Source: 66-474 sp035695065 (GTDB lineage Bacteria > Pseudomonadota > Gammaproteobacteria > Xanthomonadales > Rhodanobacteraceae). Taken from it: a DNA stretch of 29,288 nucleotides. Below the pieces are notes generated by a model that was given only the letters and a program-made list of their open reading frames with translations, made no database searches and was not told where the DNA came from. Shown piece by piece: positions 17,572 to 24,874 of this stretch (positions are counted from its first letter, which is position 1; every line of letters begins with the position of its first letter). The stretch covers positions 1 to 29,288 of the forward strand of contig DASSEW010000034.1 in assembly GCA_035695065.1 (NCBI GenBank), read 5' to 3'. A program made the translations under genes and the position numbers.

Positions 17572-18546
17572 ATGTCCGCCTCGGTCGTGCTCTGCACCTA
17601 CAACGGCGAGCGCTGGCTGCCCGAGTTGTGGCGCAGCCTGCTCGCGCAGACGCGCGTGCCCGACCAGGTCGTGGTGCGCGACGATGCATCCGGCGACGGT
17701 ACGTTCGCATTGCTGCAGGAACTTGCAGAAGAAGCGCAGGCGCGCGGCATCCGCGTGATGCTGGCGCGCAACGAACGCAACCTCGGTTTCGTCGGCAACT
17801 TCGAGGCCGCGCTGGCCGATGCATCCGGAGAAATCGTCTTCCTGTGCGACCAGGACGACGTTTGGCATCCCCAAAAGATCGCGCTGATGACGGAGTCGTT
17901 CGAGCGGCGGCCCAACCTGTTGCTGCTGCATTCGGATGCGCGGCGGGTGGACGAGGCCGGCCACGACCTGCATTGCGGACTATTCGACGCGCTGGAAGTG
18001 ACGCGTCGCGAGCGCGCGCTGATCCACGGCGGCCGCGCATTCGACGCCTTGCTGCGAAGGAATCTTGCCACCGGCGCGACGCTGGCATTCCGGCGTTCAT
18101 TGCTGGACGAGGTGGCGCCGTTTCCATCCGAATGGGTGCATGACGAATGGCTGGCGATCATCGCCGCCGCGATCGGGGAGGTCGACTGCCTGGAGCAGCC
18201 GCTGATCGATTACCGCCAGCACGGCGGCAACCAGATCGGCGCGCAGTCGCGCGACCTCGCGAAGAAGATCGCGCGGGCGGCGGAGCCGCGGCAGGCTTAT
18301 CTGCAGGGGCTGATCGGCCGGACTGATCTGTTGCTGCGCCGCCTGCGCGGGTTGGATCCGCGCATTCCCGAAGCGAAGATTCGCGCCGTTTCCGGCAAAC
18401 TGCGACACCTGCAGCGGCGCGCGGCCATGCGGGCGTGCCGTCCATGCCGATTGCCCGTCGTGCTGCTGGAAAGCGCCCGTGGTGGCTACGCGCGCTACGC
18501 CCGCGGCATGCACGCCGCCGCCTACGACCTGTTCGGCCGGAATTGA
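17572..18546 (+). CDS. Family 2 glycosyltransferase (rhamnosyltransferase-like)
   Basis: A 324-residue GT-A fold enzyme. SVVLCTYNGERWLPELWRSL is the classic GT2 opening, VVVRDDASGDGT is the nucleotide-binding strand, and FLCDQDDVWHPQKI carries the DxD-type metal site; HDEWLAIIAA further on fits the acceptor/base region. The DQDDVW signature is common in rhamnosyl- and related glycosyltransferases of O-antigen or exopolysaccharide pathways. Donor and acceptor cannot be read from sequence. Two starts are plausible: ATG at 17572 (chosen, MSASVVLCTYNG) and an in-frame TTG at 17554. It follows the atypical SDR gene closely, and no polysaccharide cluster surrounds it. Confidence 0.88.
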   Translation: MSASVVLCTYNGERWLPELWRSLLAQTRVPDQVVVRDDASGDGTFALLQELAEEAQARGIRVMLARNERNLGFVGNFEAALADASGEIVFLCDQDDVWHPQKIALMTESFERRPNLLLLHSDARRVDEAGHDLHCGLFDALEVTRRERALIHGGRAFDALLRRNLATGATLAFRRSLLDEVAPFPSEWVHDEWLAIIAAAIGEVDCLEQPLIDYRQHGGNQIGAQSRDLAKKIARAAEPRQAYLQGLIGRTDLLLRRLRGLDPRIPEAKIRAVSGKLRHLQRRAAMRACRPCRLPVVLLESARGGYARYARGMHAAAYDLFGRN

Positions 18547-18651
18547 TCGCGCCCATGCTGAACATTGCTGCTTGAACGCTGTCGAACCGTGTGCTCCGGG
18601 CCCGGGTTCCGCTGGCGGGCTTTCGATTAAACTGCGGCGTTTCCATTCTGG

Positions 18652-21012
18652 ATGAACACGTTGCTCGCATTTCTCGCCCGACTCCGCGATGCCTGGCTGC
18701 GCGCCTGGCCGGTCACGCGCTGGCCGATGCTGATCGGCATCGGCTTCCTGATCGGGTTCCTGCTGCCGTACACGCTGGTGCTGGATGGGCGGGTGCGCGA
18801 GCGGGTGGGCGAGATCGCGTTCTCGCAACCGACGCGCGTGTTCGCCATGCCGGTGCGGCTGGCGGCGGGCGTGGCGATGAATCCGGACGCGTTGACGCTG
18901 GAATTGACCAGCGCCGGCTACACGCAGGAACAAGGCGAAGCGCACGTGCCCGGCACCTTCAGCCGCGACGGCGAGCGCTTCGTGATCGCGTCGCGCGGTT
19001 ACGCCGATCCCGCCGGCGGCGAACTGCCGCGGCGCGTGCGCGTGACGCTTTCGCACGGGCAGGTCGACTCGATCAAGGACCTGACCTCGGGCCACACGTT
19101 GCACGAGACGCACCTCGATCCGGCGCGCATCGCCACGCTCTACGGCGCCGAGCAGGAAGAGCGGCAGGTGGTGAAACTGGACGAACTGCCGCCGATGCTG
19201 GTGAGCGGCCTGCAGGCCGTCGAGGATCGCGACTTCAAGCACCATTGGGGCATCGATGTCACCGCCATCCTGCGCGCGGCGTTCGCCAACCTGCGCGCAG
19301 GCCACGTGGTGCAAGGCGCGTCCACCCTGACCCAGCAGCTGGTGCGCAATCTGTTCCTCGACCGCAACAAGAGCTTCGTGCGCAAGATCAACGAAGCGCT
19401 GCTCTCGATGCTGATCGAGACGCACTACACCAAGGCGCAGATCCTGGATGCGTATTGCAACGAGGTGTTCCTCGGCCAGCAGGGCAACCAGGCGGTGCAC
19501 GGTTTTGCCGCGGCATCGCAATTCTATTTCGCGCGCCCGGTGCAGACCCTGCGTCCGCAGGAAGACGCGCTGCTGGTCGGCATGATCCAGGGCCCGAGCA
19601 TTTACGATCCGCGCCGCTATCCGCAGCGCGCGCTCGCCCGGCGCAATATTGCGCTGGACATGTTCCATGACACCGGCCTGTTGAACGATGCGCAATGGCA
19701 GGCCGCCAAGGCTTCGCCGCTGGGCGTCACCGCCACGCCGCAACTGGTGGCGGATCGCTTTCCCGCGTTCATGGAAGTGGTGCGCGCGCAACTGCACCAG
19801 GATTTCAGCGACGACCAGTTGCGCGGCGGCGGCCTCTCCGTATTCACCACGCTGGACCCCGCCGCGCAGATCTACGCGGAGGATGCGCTGGACGACACGC
19901 TCACTTCGCTCGGCAAGCGCGGTCGCAACATGGAAGGCGCGGTGGTGATCACCGATGCCGACACCGGCAGCGTGCTGGCGATGGTCGGCGGCCGCGAATC
20001 CGATCGCCACGGGTTCAATCGCGCCTTCGACGCGCGCCGGCCGATCGGTTCGGCGATCAAGCCGTTCTACTACCTGATGGCGCTGGCGCAGCCGCAGCGC
20101 TGGAGCGTGGCCTCGCTGCTGGACGACACGCCGGTATCGCTGCGCCAGCCGAATGGCAGCGTGTGGTCGCCCAGCAACGACGACCACATCGCGCATGGCG
20201 AAGTGCCCATGGTCGAGGCGCTGGCCAAGTCCTACAACCTCGCCAGCGTGCACCTCGGCATGGAGCTCGGCGTGCAGCGCGTGGCGAAATTCCTGCATTC
20301 GTTCGGGCTGGAAAACGTGCCGGCCAATCCTTCGCTGTTGCTCGGCGCGATCGACCTCTCGCCGTTCCAGGTGACGCAGCTCTACCAGTATTTCGCCGCC
20401 GACGGCCACGCGCTGCCGCTTTCGACCTTGCGCGGCGTGGATGACGCGCAGGGCAAGGCGATCAAGCGCTACAGCGTGCAACCGGGCGAAGGCGAATACC
20501 AGCAGGCCGAGCGGCTGACGCGCTGGGCGATGCAGCAGGTCGCCGAATACGGCACCGCAGCGTCGCTCGACGATTCATCGCTGGCGTGGCTGCATGTCGC
20601 CGGCAAGACCGGCACTTCCGACAGCCAACGCGATTCCTGGTTCGCCGGTTTCACCGGCCAGCACCTGGGCGTGGTGTGGGTCGGACGCGACGACAACAAG
20701 CCGACCGGATTGTGGGGCGCGACCGGCGCGCTGCGGGTGTGGAAGAACATCTTCGAGAAATTGCCGACCACGCCGCTGCCGACGTCGCCCGGCCCCGGGA
20801 TTGAATTCGCCTGGGTGGACCCGAGCACCGGGCAGGGCACGCAACCCGAGTGCGAAGGCGCGCGCCAGTATCCGTTCATCGCCGGCTACGCGCCGACGGC
20901 GCAGGAGCACTGCTTCTTCCAGCAGTTGAAGAACTTCTTCGGCATCGGCGTGGGCGGCGACGGCAATGCGTCGCAACCCTTGCCACCGAACACCCCGCAG
21001 GCGCAGCATTGA
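18652..21012 (+). CDS. mrcB: Penicillin-binding protein 1B (bifunctional transglycosylase/transpeptidase)
   Basis: A 786-residue class A PBP. A short cytoplasmic tail and one membrane helix (about 24-46) lead into a UB2H-like domain (about 60-150), which is specific to PBP1b. The GT51 domain carries QAVEDRDFKHHWGID (catalytic Glu about 191), QGASTLTQQLVRNLF and later LVGMIQGPS. The transpeptidase domain has the active-site SAIK motif (about 467-470), SYN (about 527-529) and KTGTSDSQRDSWF (about 651). It polymerises lipid II and cross-links glycan strands on the periplasmic side. The ATG at 18652 is used, with no obvious ribosome site. A TPR lipoprotein gene follows after 71 bases, matching the arrangement of PBP1b with an LpoP-type activator. 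Confidence 0.95.
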   Translation: MNTLLAFLARLRDAWLRAWPVTRWPMLIGIGFLIGFLLPYTLVLDGRVRERVGEIAFSQPTRVFAMPVRLAAGVAMNPDALTLELTSAGYTQEQGEAHVPGTFSRDGERFVIASRGYADPAGGELPRRVRVTLSHGQVDSIKDLTSGHTLHETHLDPARIATLYGAEQEERQVVKLDELPPMLVSGLQAVEDRDFKHHWGIDVTAILRAAFANLRAGHVVQGASTLTQQLVRNLFLDRNKSFVRKINEALLSMLIETHYTKAQILDAYCNEVFLGQQGNQAVHGFAAASQFYFARPVQTLRPQEDALLVGMIQGPSIYDPRRYPQRALARRNIALDMFHDTGLLNDAQWQAAKASPLGVTATPQLVADRFPAFMEVVRAQLHQDFSDDQLRGGGLSVFTTLDPAAQIYAEDALDDTLTSLGKRGRNMEGAVVITDADTGSVLAMVGGRESDRHGFNRAFDARRPIGSAIKPFYYLMALAQPQRWSVASLLDDTPVSLRQPNGSVWSPSNDDHIAHGEVPMVEALAKSYNLASVHLGMELGVQRVAKFLHSFGLENVPANPSLLLGAIDLSPFQVTQLYQYFAADGHALPLSTLRGVDDAQGKAIKRYSVQPGEGEYQQAERLTRWAMQQVAEYGTAASLDDSSLAWLHVAGKTGTSDSQRDSWFAGFTGQHLGVVWVGRDDNKPTGLWGATGALRVWKNIFEKLPTTPLPTSPGPGIEFAWVDPSTGQGTQPECEGARQYPFIAGYAPTAQEHCFFQQLKNFFGIGVGGDGNASQPLPPNTPQAQH

Positions 21013-21083
21013 AGATTGCCGGGAACACAATTCGCTGCTCGACATTGCACGTCGGCACCCTGGATTGCAGGAGTAAGCTTTCA

Positions 21084-21602
21084 GTGTCTGGTTTCACCCG
21101 AGTCATTCTTGCCTTCGGCGGTTGTGTCCTGCTCGCCGCCTGTTCACAGCCACCGGGCCCCGTCCAACAGGCCACGCGTGCGCCCGATCACGACATGGTT
21201 GCCGCCATCCGCGCCGCCGGCAGCCGCGACAGCTCGGTGGTGCAGGTCGCCCCGCTTCGCGATCCGGCGATCGACAACTTCATGATCGCCGCGCACAACG
21301 CCGAGAACGCCGGCGACATCCGCATGGCCATCTCCAATGCCGATGCCGCGCTGAAGCTGGCGCCGGACGCGCCCGACATCCTGCAGTACCGCGCGGAACT
21401 GGCGGTGCGCGCCAAGGATTACGCCACCGCCGAAACCGACGCGCGCCGTTCGTACGAACTCGGCCCCAAGCTCGGTGGCCTGTGCGCGCGCAACTGGCAG
21501 ACCGTGCTGGAGATCGAGCAGCTCAAGGGCAACAGCGCGGCGGCGGAGAACGCGCGCGTGTCGCGCGAGCGGTGCCACGTCAACGGCCCGGTGAGAATGT
21601 AG
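21084..21602 (+). CDS. TPR-containing lipoprotein, candidate LpoP-type PBP1b activator
   Basis: A 172-residue protein starting at a GTG with CAGGAG about 11 bases upstream. It has a lipoprotein signal (VLLAAC, Cys20), a disordered Pro/Gln stretch, and a helical C-terminal domain with TPR-like units (AENAGDIRMAISNADAALKL, ELAVRAKDYATAETDARRSY). Two cysteines (GLCARNW and SRERCHV) may pair. In Pseudomonas aeruginosa, LpoP is a TPR lipoprotein encoded beside the PBP1b gene that activates it from the outer membrane. Position, lipobox and fold type here match that model, but no specific LpoP residue was verified, so the function is inferred. Other TPR lipoproteins share these features. Confidence 0.82.
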   Translation: MSGFTRVILAFGGCVLLAACSQPPGPVQQATRAPDHDMVAAIRAAGSRDSSVVQVAPLRDPAIDNFMIAAHNAENAGDIRMAISNADAALKLAPDAPDILQYRAELAVRAKDYATAETDARRSYELGPKLGGLCARNWQTVLEIEQLKGNSAAAENARVSRERCHVNGPVRM

Positions 21603-21945
21603 AGCGCGTTGTTCATGCCTAGAGTTACGCATCAACTCGAGCAGCAGGCCATGGATGGCCGTGTCGAAGTGAGCTCGGCGCCGTCGCGTGACGCCGAGCA
21701 TCGCAGCCGGACGCGCGGGAAAGGCGCGACTGTCTGAGCACAGGGACGTGCGAGTTCGCGCCGGCGCGCGTCCGGCGAGAAGCGCAGGGCAGTCGAGTCA
21801 ACCGGATGTTGGCGAGACCGTCATGCCGGCGCCAATGGCTTTGGTTACTTTCCCCGAAAGGAAAGTAACCCGCGCCGTGGGACGGCGCGGAAAAAGACAC
21901 GGATGTCGTGATGAATCCGCGGCATTATTATCGACCTGATCCGCG
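21603..21945. repeat. Gene-free stretch with a repeat-like element
   Basis: No convincing gene lies in these 343 bases. The sequence contains GGCCATGGATGGCC (21647-21660), GC-rich stretches such as CAGGGACGTGCGAGTTCGCG, and a perfect 11-bp hairpin at 21843-21870. The overall pattern resembles long dispersed intergenic repeats I recall from Xanthomonadaceae and Rhodanobacteraceae. That is memory, not a search result. It separates the plus-strand block from the minus-strand accessory block. Confidence 0.55.
21843..21870. terminator. Strong hairpin between convergent blocks
   Basis: GGTTACTTTCC, loop CCGAAA, GGAAAGTAACC: a perfect 11-bp stem. It may act as a bidirectional terminator between the lipoprotein gene (+) and the DUF202 gene (-), or be the conserved end of the repeat element. 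No T-run follows. Confidence 0.5.
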
Positions 21946-22458
21946 TCAGGGCGCGGCAAACACCAGCAGCACCACCAGCAGTGCGATCCCGAACAGCGCC
22001 ACCAGCACCGCGAAGGTGAACGCCAGGTACGGCGGGTGCTTCGCCGGCCATGCGTGCGACTTGCGGTACAGCCGCGCATACGCGAGATAGCGGATCGCGC
22101 ACGTCGTCACCATGAACACGCCGAGCGCGACCAGGATCACGCCGCCGAGCGTCGAGAGTGGATTCGGCAGCAGCGGGCTGCCCGCGTGCGGCCACGGCTC
22201 GTGCCGCAGCAGCAGGCCGAAACGATCCACCGCGATCCCGAAGACCATCAGCGAGAGCGCGGTGCGCGTCCACACCGACAGCGTGCGCTCGGCATTCATG
22301 TAGGAACGTTCGGCCGACATCTCCGAGCGCTCCGCCGACATCCGCGACCGCTCGGCGGATTGCTGCGTGCGCGTGACCGATAGCGCCGTCTGTCGCTCGG
22401 CCAGTTCGACCACGCGCTTCATCAGCGCGATCTGTTCGGGGTCCGGTTGCTCGGCCAT
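21946..22458 (-). CDS. DUF202 family membrane protein with heptad-repeat N-terminus
   Basis: A 170-residue protein. NAERTLSVWTRTALSLMVFG (residues 55-74) is the diagnostic DUF202 segment, leading into the first of three membrane helices (about 62-83, 104-124, 145-168). Before it lie near-perfect seven-residue repeats (SAERSRM, SAERSEM, SAERSYM, NAERTLS at 34-61), which look like duplicated copies of the AERT motif and predict a helical or coiled-coil extension. DUF202 proteins such as YidH are small inner-membrane proteins of unknown function. The ATG lies 3 bases downstream of the endonuclease V-like gene's stop, so the two are probably co-translated. Confidence 0.85.
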   Translation of the reverse strand: MAEQPDPEQIALMKRVVELAERQTALSVTRTQQSAERSRMSAERSEMSAERSYMNAERTLSVWTRTALSLMVFGIAVDRFGLLLRHEPWPHAGSPLLPNPLSTLGGVILVALGVFMVTTCAIRYLAYARLYRKSHAWPAKHPPYLAFTFAVLVALFGIALLVVLLVFAAP

Positions 22459-22461
22459 GGC

Positions 22462-22899
22462 TCAATTGTCGCGCACGCGCTCCCAGGATTCGACCGCCCC
22501 GGGCCGGATGCGAAACAGCGGATGCGGTTCGGGCCGCGCCAGGTCACGCCAGCGCGCGTGCACGGCGGGGCTGCGTGCGCGCAACTTGTCGAGCAAATGT
22601 CGCCACTCGTAATCGAGCTGGCCTTCGCTCGTCGCGATCAGGAAGCGTTCGCGCACCGGCCCGATCTTGCTGCGGTCGAACGCATAGCCGCGCGCGTCGG
22701 CTTCGGCGAGCAGCACGGCGAGGTACGCATTGATCGCCGAGCGCGGCGATGGCGAATCGAGGAAGCGCTGCAGCTGTGGGTGATGGCGATAGCCTTGCGT
22801 CTGCCCGCGCAGCACCGCGCGCGCCAGCAGCGCCTCGCGCCACGCAGTCACCAGCCCGCGTCCGTCGAGATATTTCGGATGGATGGTCCACAATCGCAT
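22462..22899 (-). CDS. Pyrimidine dimer DNA glycosylase/endonuclease V-like protein
   Basis: A 145-residue protein beginning MRLWTIHPKYLDGRGLVTAW, continuing with REALLARAVLRGQTQGYRHH and ending with HPLFRIRPGAVESWE. These match the bacterial group annotated as endonuclease V/pyrimidine dimer glycosylase (Pyr_excise). The T4 enzyme uses its N-terminal Thr amine and Glu23 for catalysis; here the second residue is Arg, while a Glu is present in the equivalent WREALL helix, so glycosylase activity should not be assumed. The ATG at 22899 is chosen because it gives the conserved N-terminus; the frame stays open upstream inside the sulfotransferase-like gene, which ends 58 bases before. Confidence 0.8.
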   Translation of the reverse strand: MRLWTIHPKYLDGRGLVTAWREALLARAVLRGQTQGYRHHPQLQRFLDSPSPRSAINAYLAVLLAEADARGYAFDRSKIGPVRERFLIATSEGQLDYEWRHLLDKLRARSPAVHARWRDLARPEPHPLFRIRPGAVESWERVRDN

Positions 22900-22957
22900 C
22901 AGGCTTCCCGCTCGCGGCACCCGATCAACAGCATAGACCAGCGCCGATCGGCGGACT

Positions 22958-23560
22958 TCAATGCTCGTGCCCGGACAGGAATTCCTCGCGGCTGTTGACG
23001 TGCGGGAACGGTTCGTCCGGGACGGCCAGGCCGAGCGCATCGCACAGCGGCTTCCAGCCGTCGCGGGGCGACCATTCCAGGAAGCGGTGCTTGGGCGCAT
23101 CGCGTCGCGCGCGCGCCACGTGCCGCGCGTAAGCGGCGATGCATGCGTCCTTGTCTTCCAGTGCCAGCGTGAAACGCGAGCGGAACATCTCGTTGACCAT
23201 GTCGCGCCAAGGATCGTTCTCCACCCGCTGGATCGCGCCGAAGATCGTCGCGTGCGCGCTGTTCCACCAGGATTCCGCGTCACGCGCCGACAGCACGATC
23301 AGCGCGTCGGGAAACGCTTCGCTGATCTCCGGCCAGAACGAGCCCACCGGCCAGTCCACCGCCGCGGCGTAGCCATCGAACAGAGCGTGCCAATCCGGCA
23401 TTTCCCCGAGCGCTGCGGCGTGCCAGTGCGGAACGTGTTCGGGGTGCTGGAACACTTCGCTCATGTGGTAGCAGGGCGCATCGAGCAGTCGCTCCAGCGC
23501 CACTTTCAGCGATTTGGTCCCGGTGCGACCGAGGCCCGCTCCGACAACCCGCAGAGTCAT
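22958..23560 (-). CDS. Sulfotransferase family protein
   Basis: A 200-residue protein. VVGAGLGRTGTKSLKVAL (residues about 4-21) is the P-loop-like 5'-phosphosulfate-binding motif of the Sulfotransfer_4 group, and FPDALIVLSARDAESWWNS (about 84-102) matches the 3'-phosphate-binding strand. Such enzymes move sulfate from PAPS to an alcohol or amine acceptor; the acceptor here is unknown. HMSEVF and WPVGSFWPE are also typical of this group. It begins 14 bases after the MOSC gene stop on the same strand, so it is likely part of the same transcript. No PAPS synthesis genes are nearby. Confidence 0.8.
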   Translation of the reverse strand: MTLRVVGAGLGRTGTKSLKVALERLLDAPCYHMSEVFQHPEHVPHWHAAALGEMPDWHALFDGYAAAVDWPVGSFWPEISEAFPDALIVLSARDAESWWNSAHATIFGAIQRVENDPWRDMVNEMFRSRFTLALEDKDACIAAYARHVARARRDAPKHRFLEWSPRDGWKPLCDALGLAVPDEPFPHVNSREEFLSGHEH

Positions 23561-23574
23561 TGCCGCTCCCGCTT

Positions 23575-24276
23575 CTATGCGTGTAATAGGGTTACCGGAT
23601 CGTAGATGCGGACCACGCCCGGCACCAGCACCCGCGCGTACACGCCCAATTTCAGGTCGGCGTGGCGGGTGATGTGGCGCAGCACCTCCGGCGCTTTCGG
23701 CAATTCGCCCTGCGCGAACGCGGTCATGCCGCAGCGCTCGGTGGTGCCGCTCACCTGCAACTCCACTTCGCCGATCCGCAGCCGCATGCCGATCCAGTTT
23801 TGCTCGACCGGCTCCGGATCCGGCACCTCGATCACCAGGTTCGGGCGGAAGCGACGCGCATCGATGCCCGCGTCGGGCAGGGCCGCGCGCAGCCATGCGA
23901 GCGAGCCGGATGTCAGCAGATGGATCGGCGCGTCATCGAAGTGCGGGACATCCACTTCGCGCGCCAGCATCACCGGCAGGCCGAGCGCGTCCGACAAGGT
24001 CTGGTGGATCGATGGCGCATCGCCGCCGATTTCATCGCCGTCCGGGAACCGGATCTGCGGCACGCCATTGCGATAGCTTGCATGGAAGGCAAACAGGCCG
24101 TCGATCCTGCGGAACCGCCGGGTGTGCTTGCCGCTGCCGAGCTTGCCCTCCGGATCTCGAATGGCGAACAGCCGGTCGCCCTGCGCGCCGCGCTCTTCGA
24201 TGCACAGGCTTTCGCAACGCTCGCCGAGCATGGATTTCACCGGATAGCGCCATAGTTCGGCGACGCGGAAGTTCAT
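23575..24276 (-). CDS. MOSC domain protein
   Basis: A 233-residue protein with an N-terminal MOSC beta-barrel (AELWRYPVKSMLGERCESL) and a C-terminal MOSC domain. GTTERCGMT (Cys182) holds the conserved Cys expected to bind the molybdenum cofactor, and DARRFRPNLVIE is the matching upstream motif. Relatives reduce N-hydroxylated compounds or take part in sulfur transfer; the substrate here is unknown. The start overlaps the stop of the upstream GNAT gene as ATGA, indicating coupled translation. Confidence 0.87.
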   Translation of the reverse strand: MNFRVAELWRYPVKSMLGERCESLCIEERGAQGDRLFAIRDPEGKLGSGKHTRRFRRIDGLFAFHASYRNGVPQIRFPDGDEIGGDAPSIHQTLSDALGLPVMLAREVDVPHFDDAPIHLLTSGSLAWLRAALPDAGIDARRFRPNLVIEVPDPEPVEQNWIGMRLRIGEVELQVSGTTERCGMTAFAQGELPKAPEVLRHITRHADLKLGVYARVLVPGVVRIYDPVTLLHA

Positions 24277-24794
24277 GTGGGCTCGCCTGCATCCGCGCGC
24301 GCGGGAAACCATGCCATGCCGAGGTCGTCTTCGTATTGGCCGTCCAGCCGATGCACGCGTTGGCGGAAGCGCGCTTCTTCGACGAAGCCGAGCTTGCGAT
24401 ACAACGTCTGCGCGCGCGCGTTGCCGGCGCGCACGTTGAGCTCGACTTTCCCCACGCGCGGATCGTGCTGCGCCCATTGCAGCAGGTCGCGCAGCATCGC
24501 TTCGCCCACGCCGCGATCGGTGTGGCCCGGATGCACGACGATCGTCAGTAGGAACACGTGCGCGTTCGCGCGCATCGGCATCGGATCGAGCATGGCGTGC
24601 CCGACCATCGCGCCGTCTTCCTCCGCGACGATGTAGCGTCCGTGCTGCGCGAGTTTCATGATCTTGTCGCGATACGCAGGGACCGGGATCTCGCCGGGCC
24701 AGCCGACCAGCAAGCCCGGTGTCTGCGCGGTGCGCGCTTCCGCTGCGGCGATAGCTTCTGCATCGTCGATGTTGGCGAGGCGGATCGTGGGCAT
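24273..24794 (-). CDS. GNAT family N-acetyltransferase
   Basis: A 173-residue acetyltransferase. It starts PTIRLANIDDAEAIAAAEA, the usual first strand and helix; VFLLTIVVHPGHTDRGVGEA is the acetyl-CoA-binding motif A (RGVG); VELNVRAGNARAQTLYRKLG and FVEEARFR are the typical motif B. The substrate is unknown. ATG at 24794 is chosen; ATG at 24815 would add seven residues. The stop overlaps the MOSC start. A TATAAC hexamer lies shortly upstream of 24815 on the minus strand, but no clear promoter is assigned. Confidence 0.87.
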   Translation of the reverse strand: MPTIRLANIDDAEAIAAAEARTAQTPGLLVGWPGEIPVPAYRDKIMKLAQHGRYIVAEEDGAMVGHAMLDPMPMRANAHVFLLTIVVHPGHTDRGVGEAMLRDLLQWAQHDPRVGKVELNVRAGNARAQTLYRKLGFVEEARFRQRVHRLDGQYEDDLGMAWFPARADAGEPT

Positions 24795-24874
24795 GGAAAC
24801 CGCAAGCGGGGCCATAAAGCCCAAGCGTTATACCACCGGAATCGGCCGGGCCTGGCTGCGTGGCTGGCGCGTTG

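Noticed and set aside
12742..18633. TACACT (12742), TAAGCT (14924), TAAACT (17538) and TAAACT (18628) hexamers upstream of relA, the TPR-like gene, the glycosyltransferase gene and mrcB as -10 boxes
   Set aside because: None has a recognisable -35 hexamer at 16-18 bases, so promoters cannot be called from sequence alone.
22462..24824. The minus-strand accessory genes as a dedicated defence or biosynthesis island
   Set aside because: The genes are tightly packed, but the families (DUF202, endonuclease V-like, sulfotransferase, MOSC, GNAT) do not form a known or coherent pathway, and their base composition matches the core genes.
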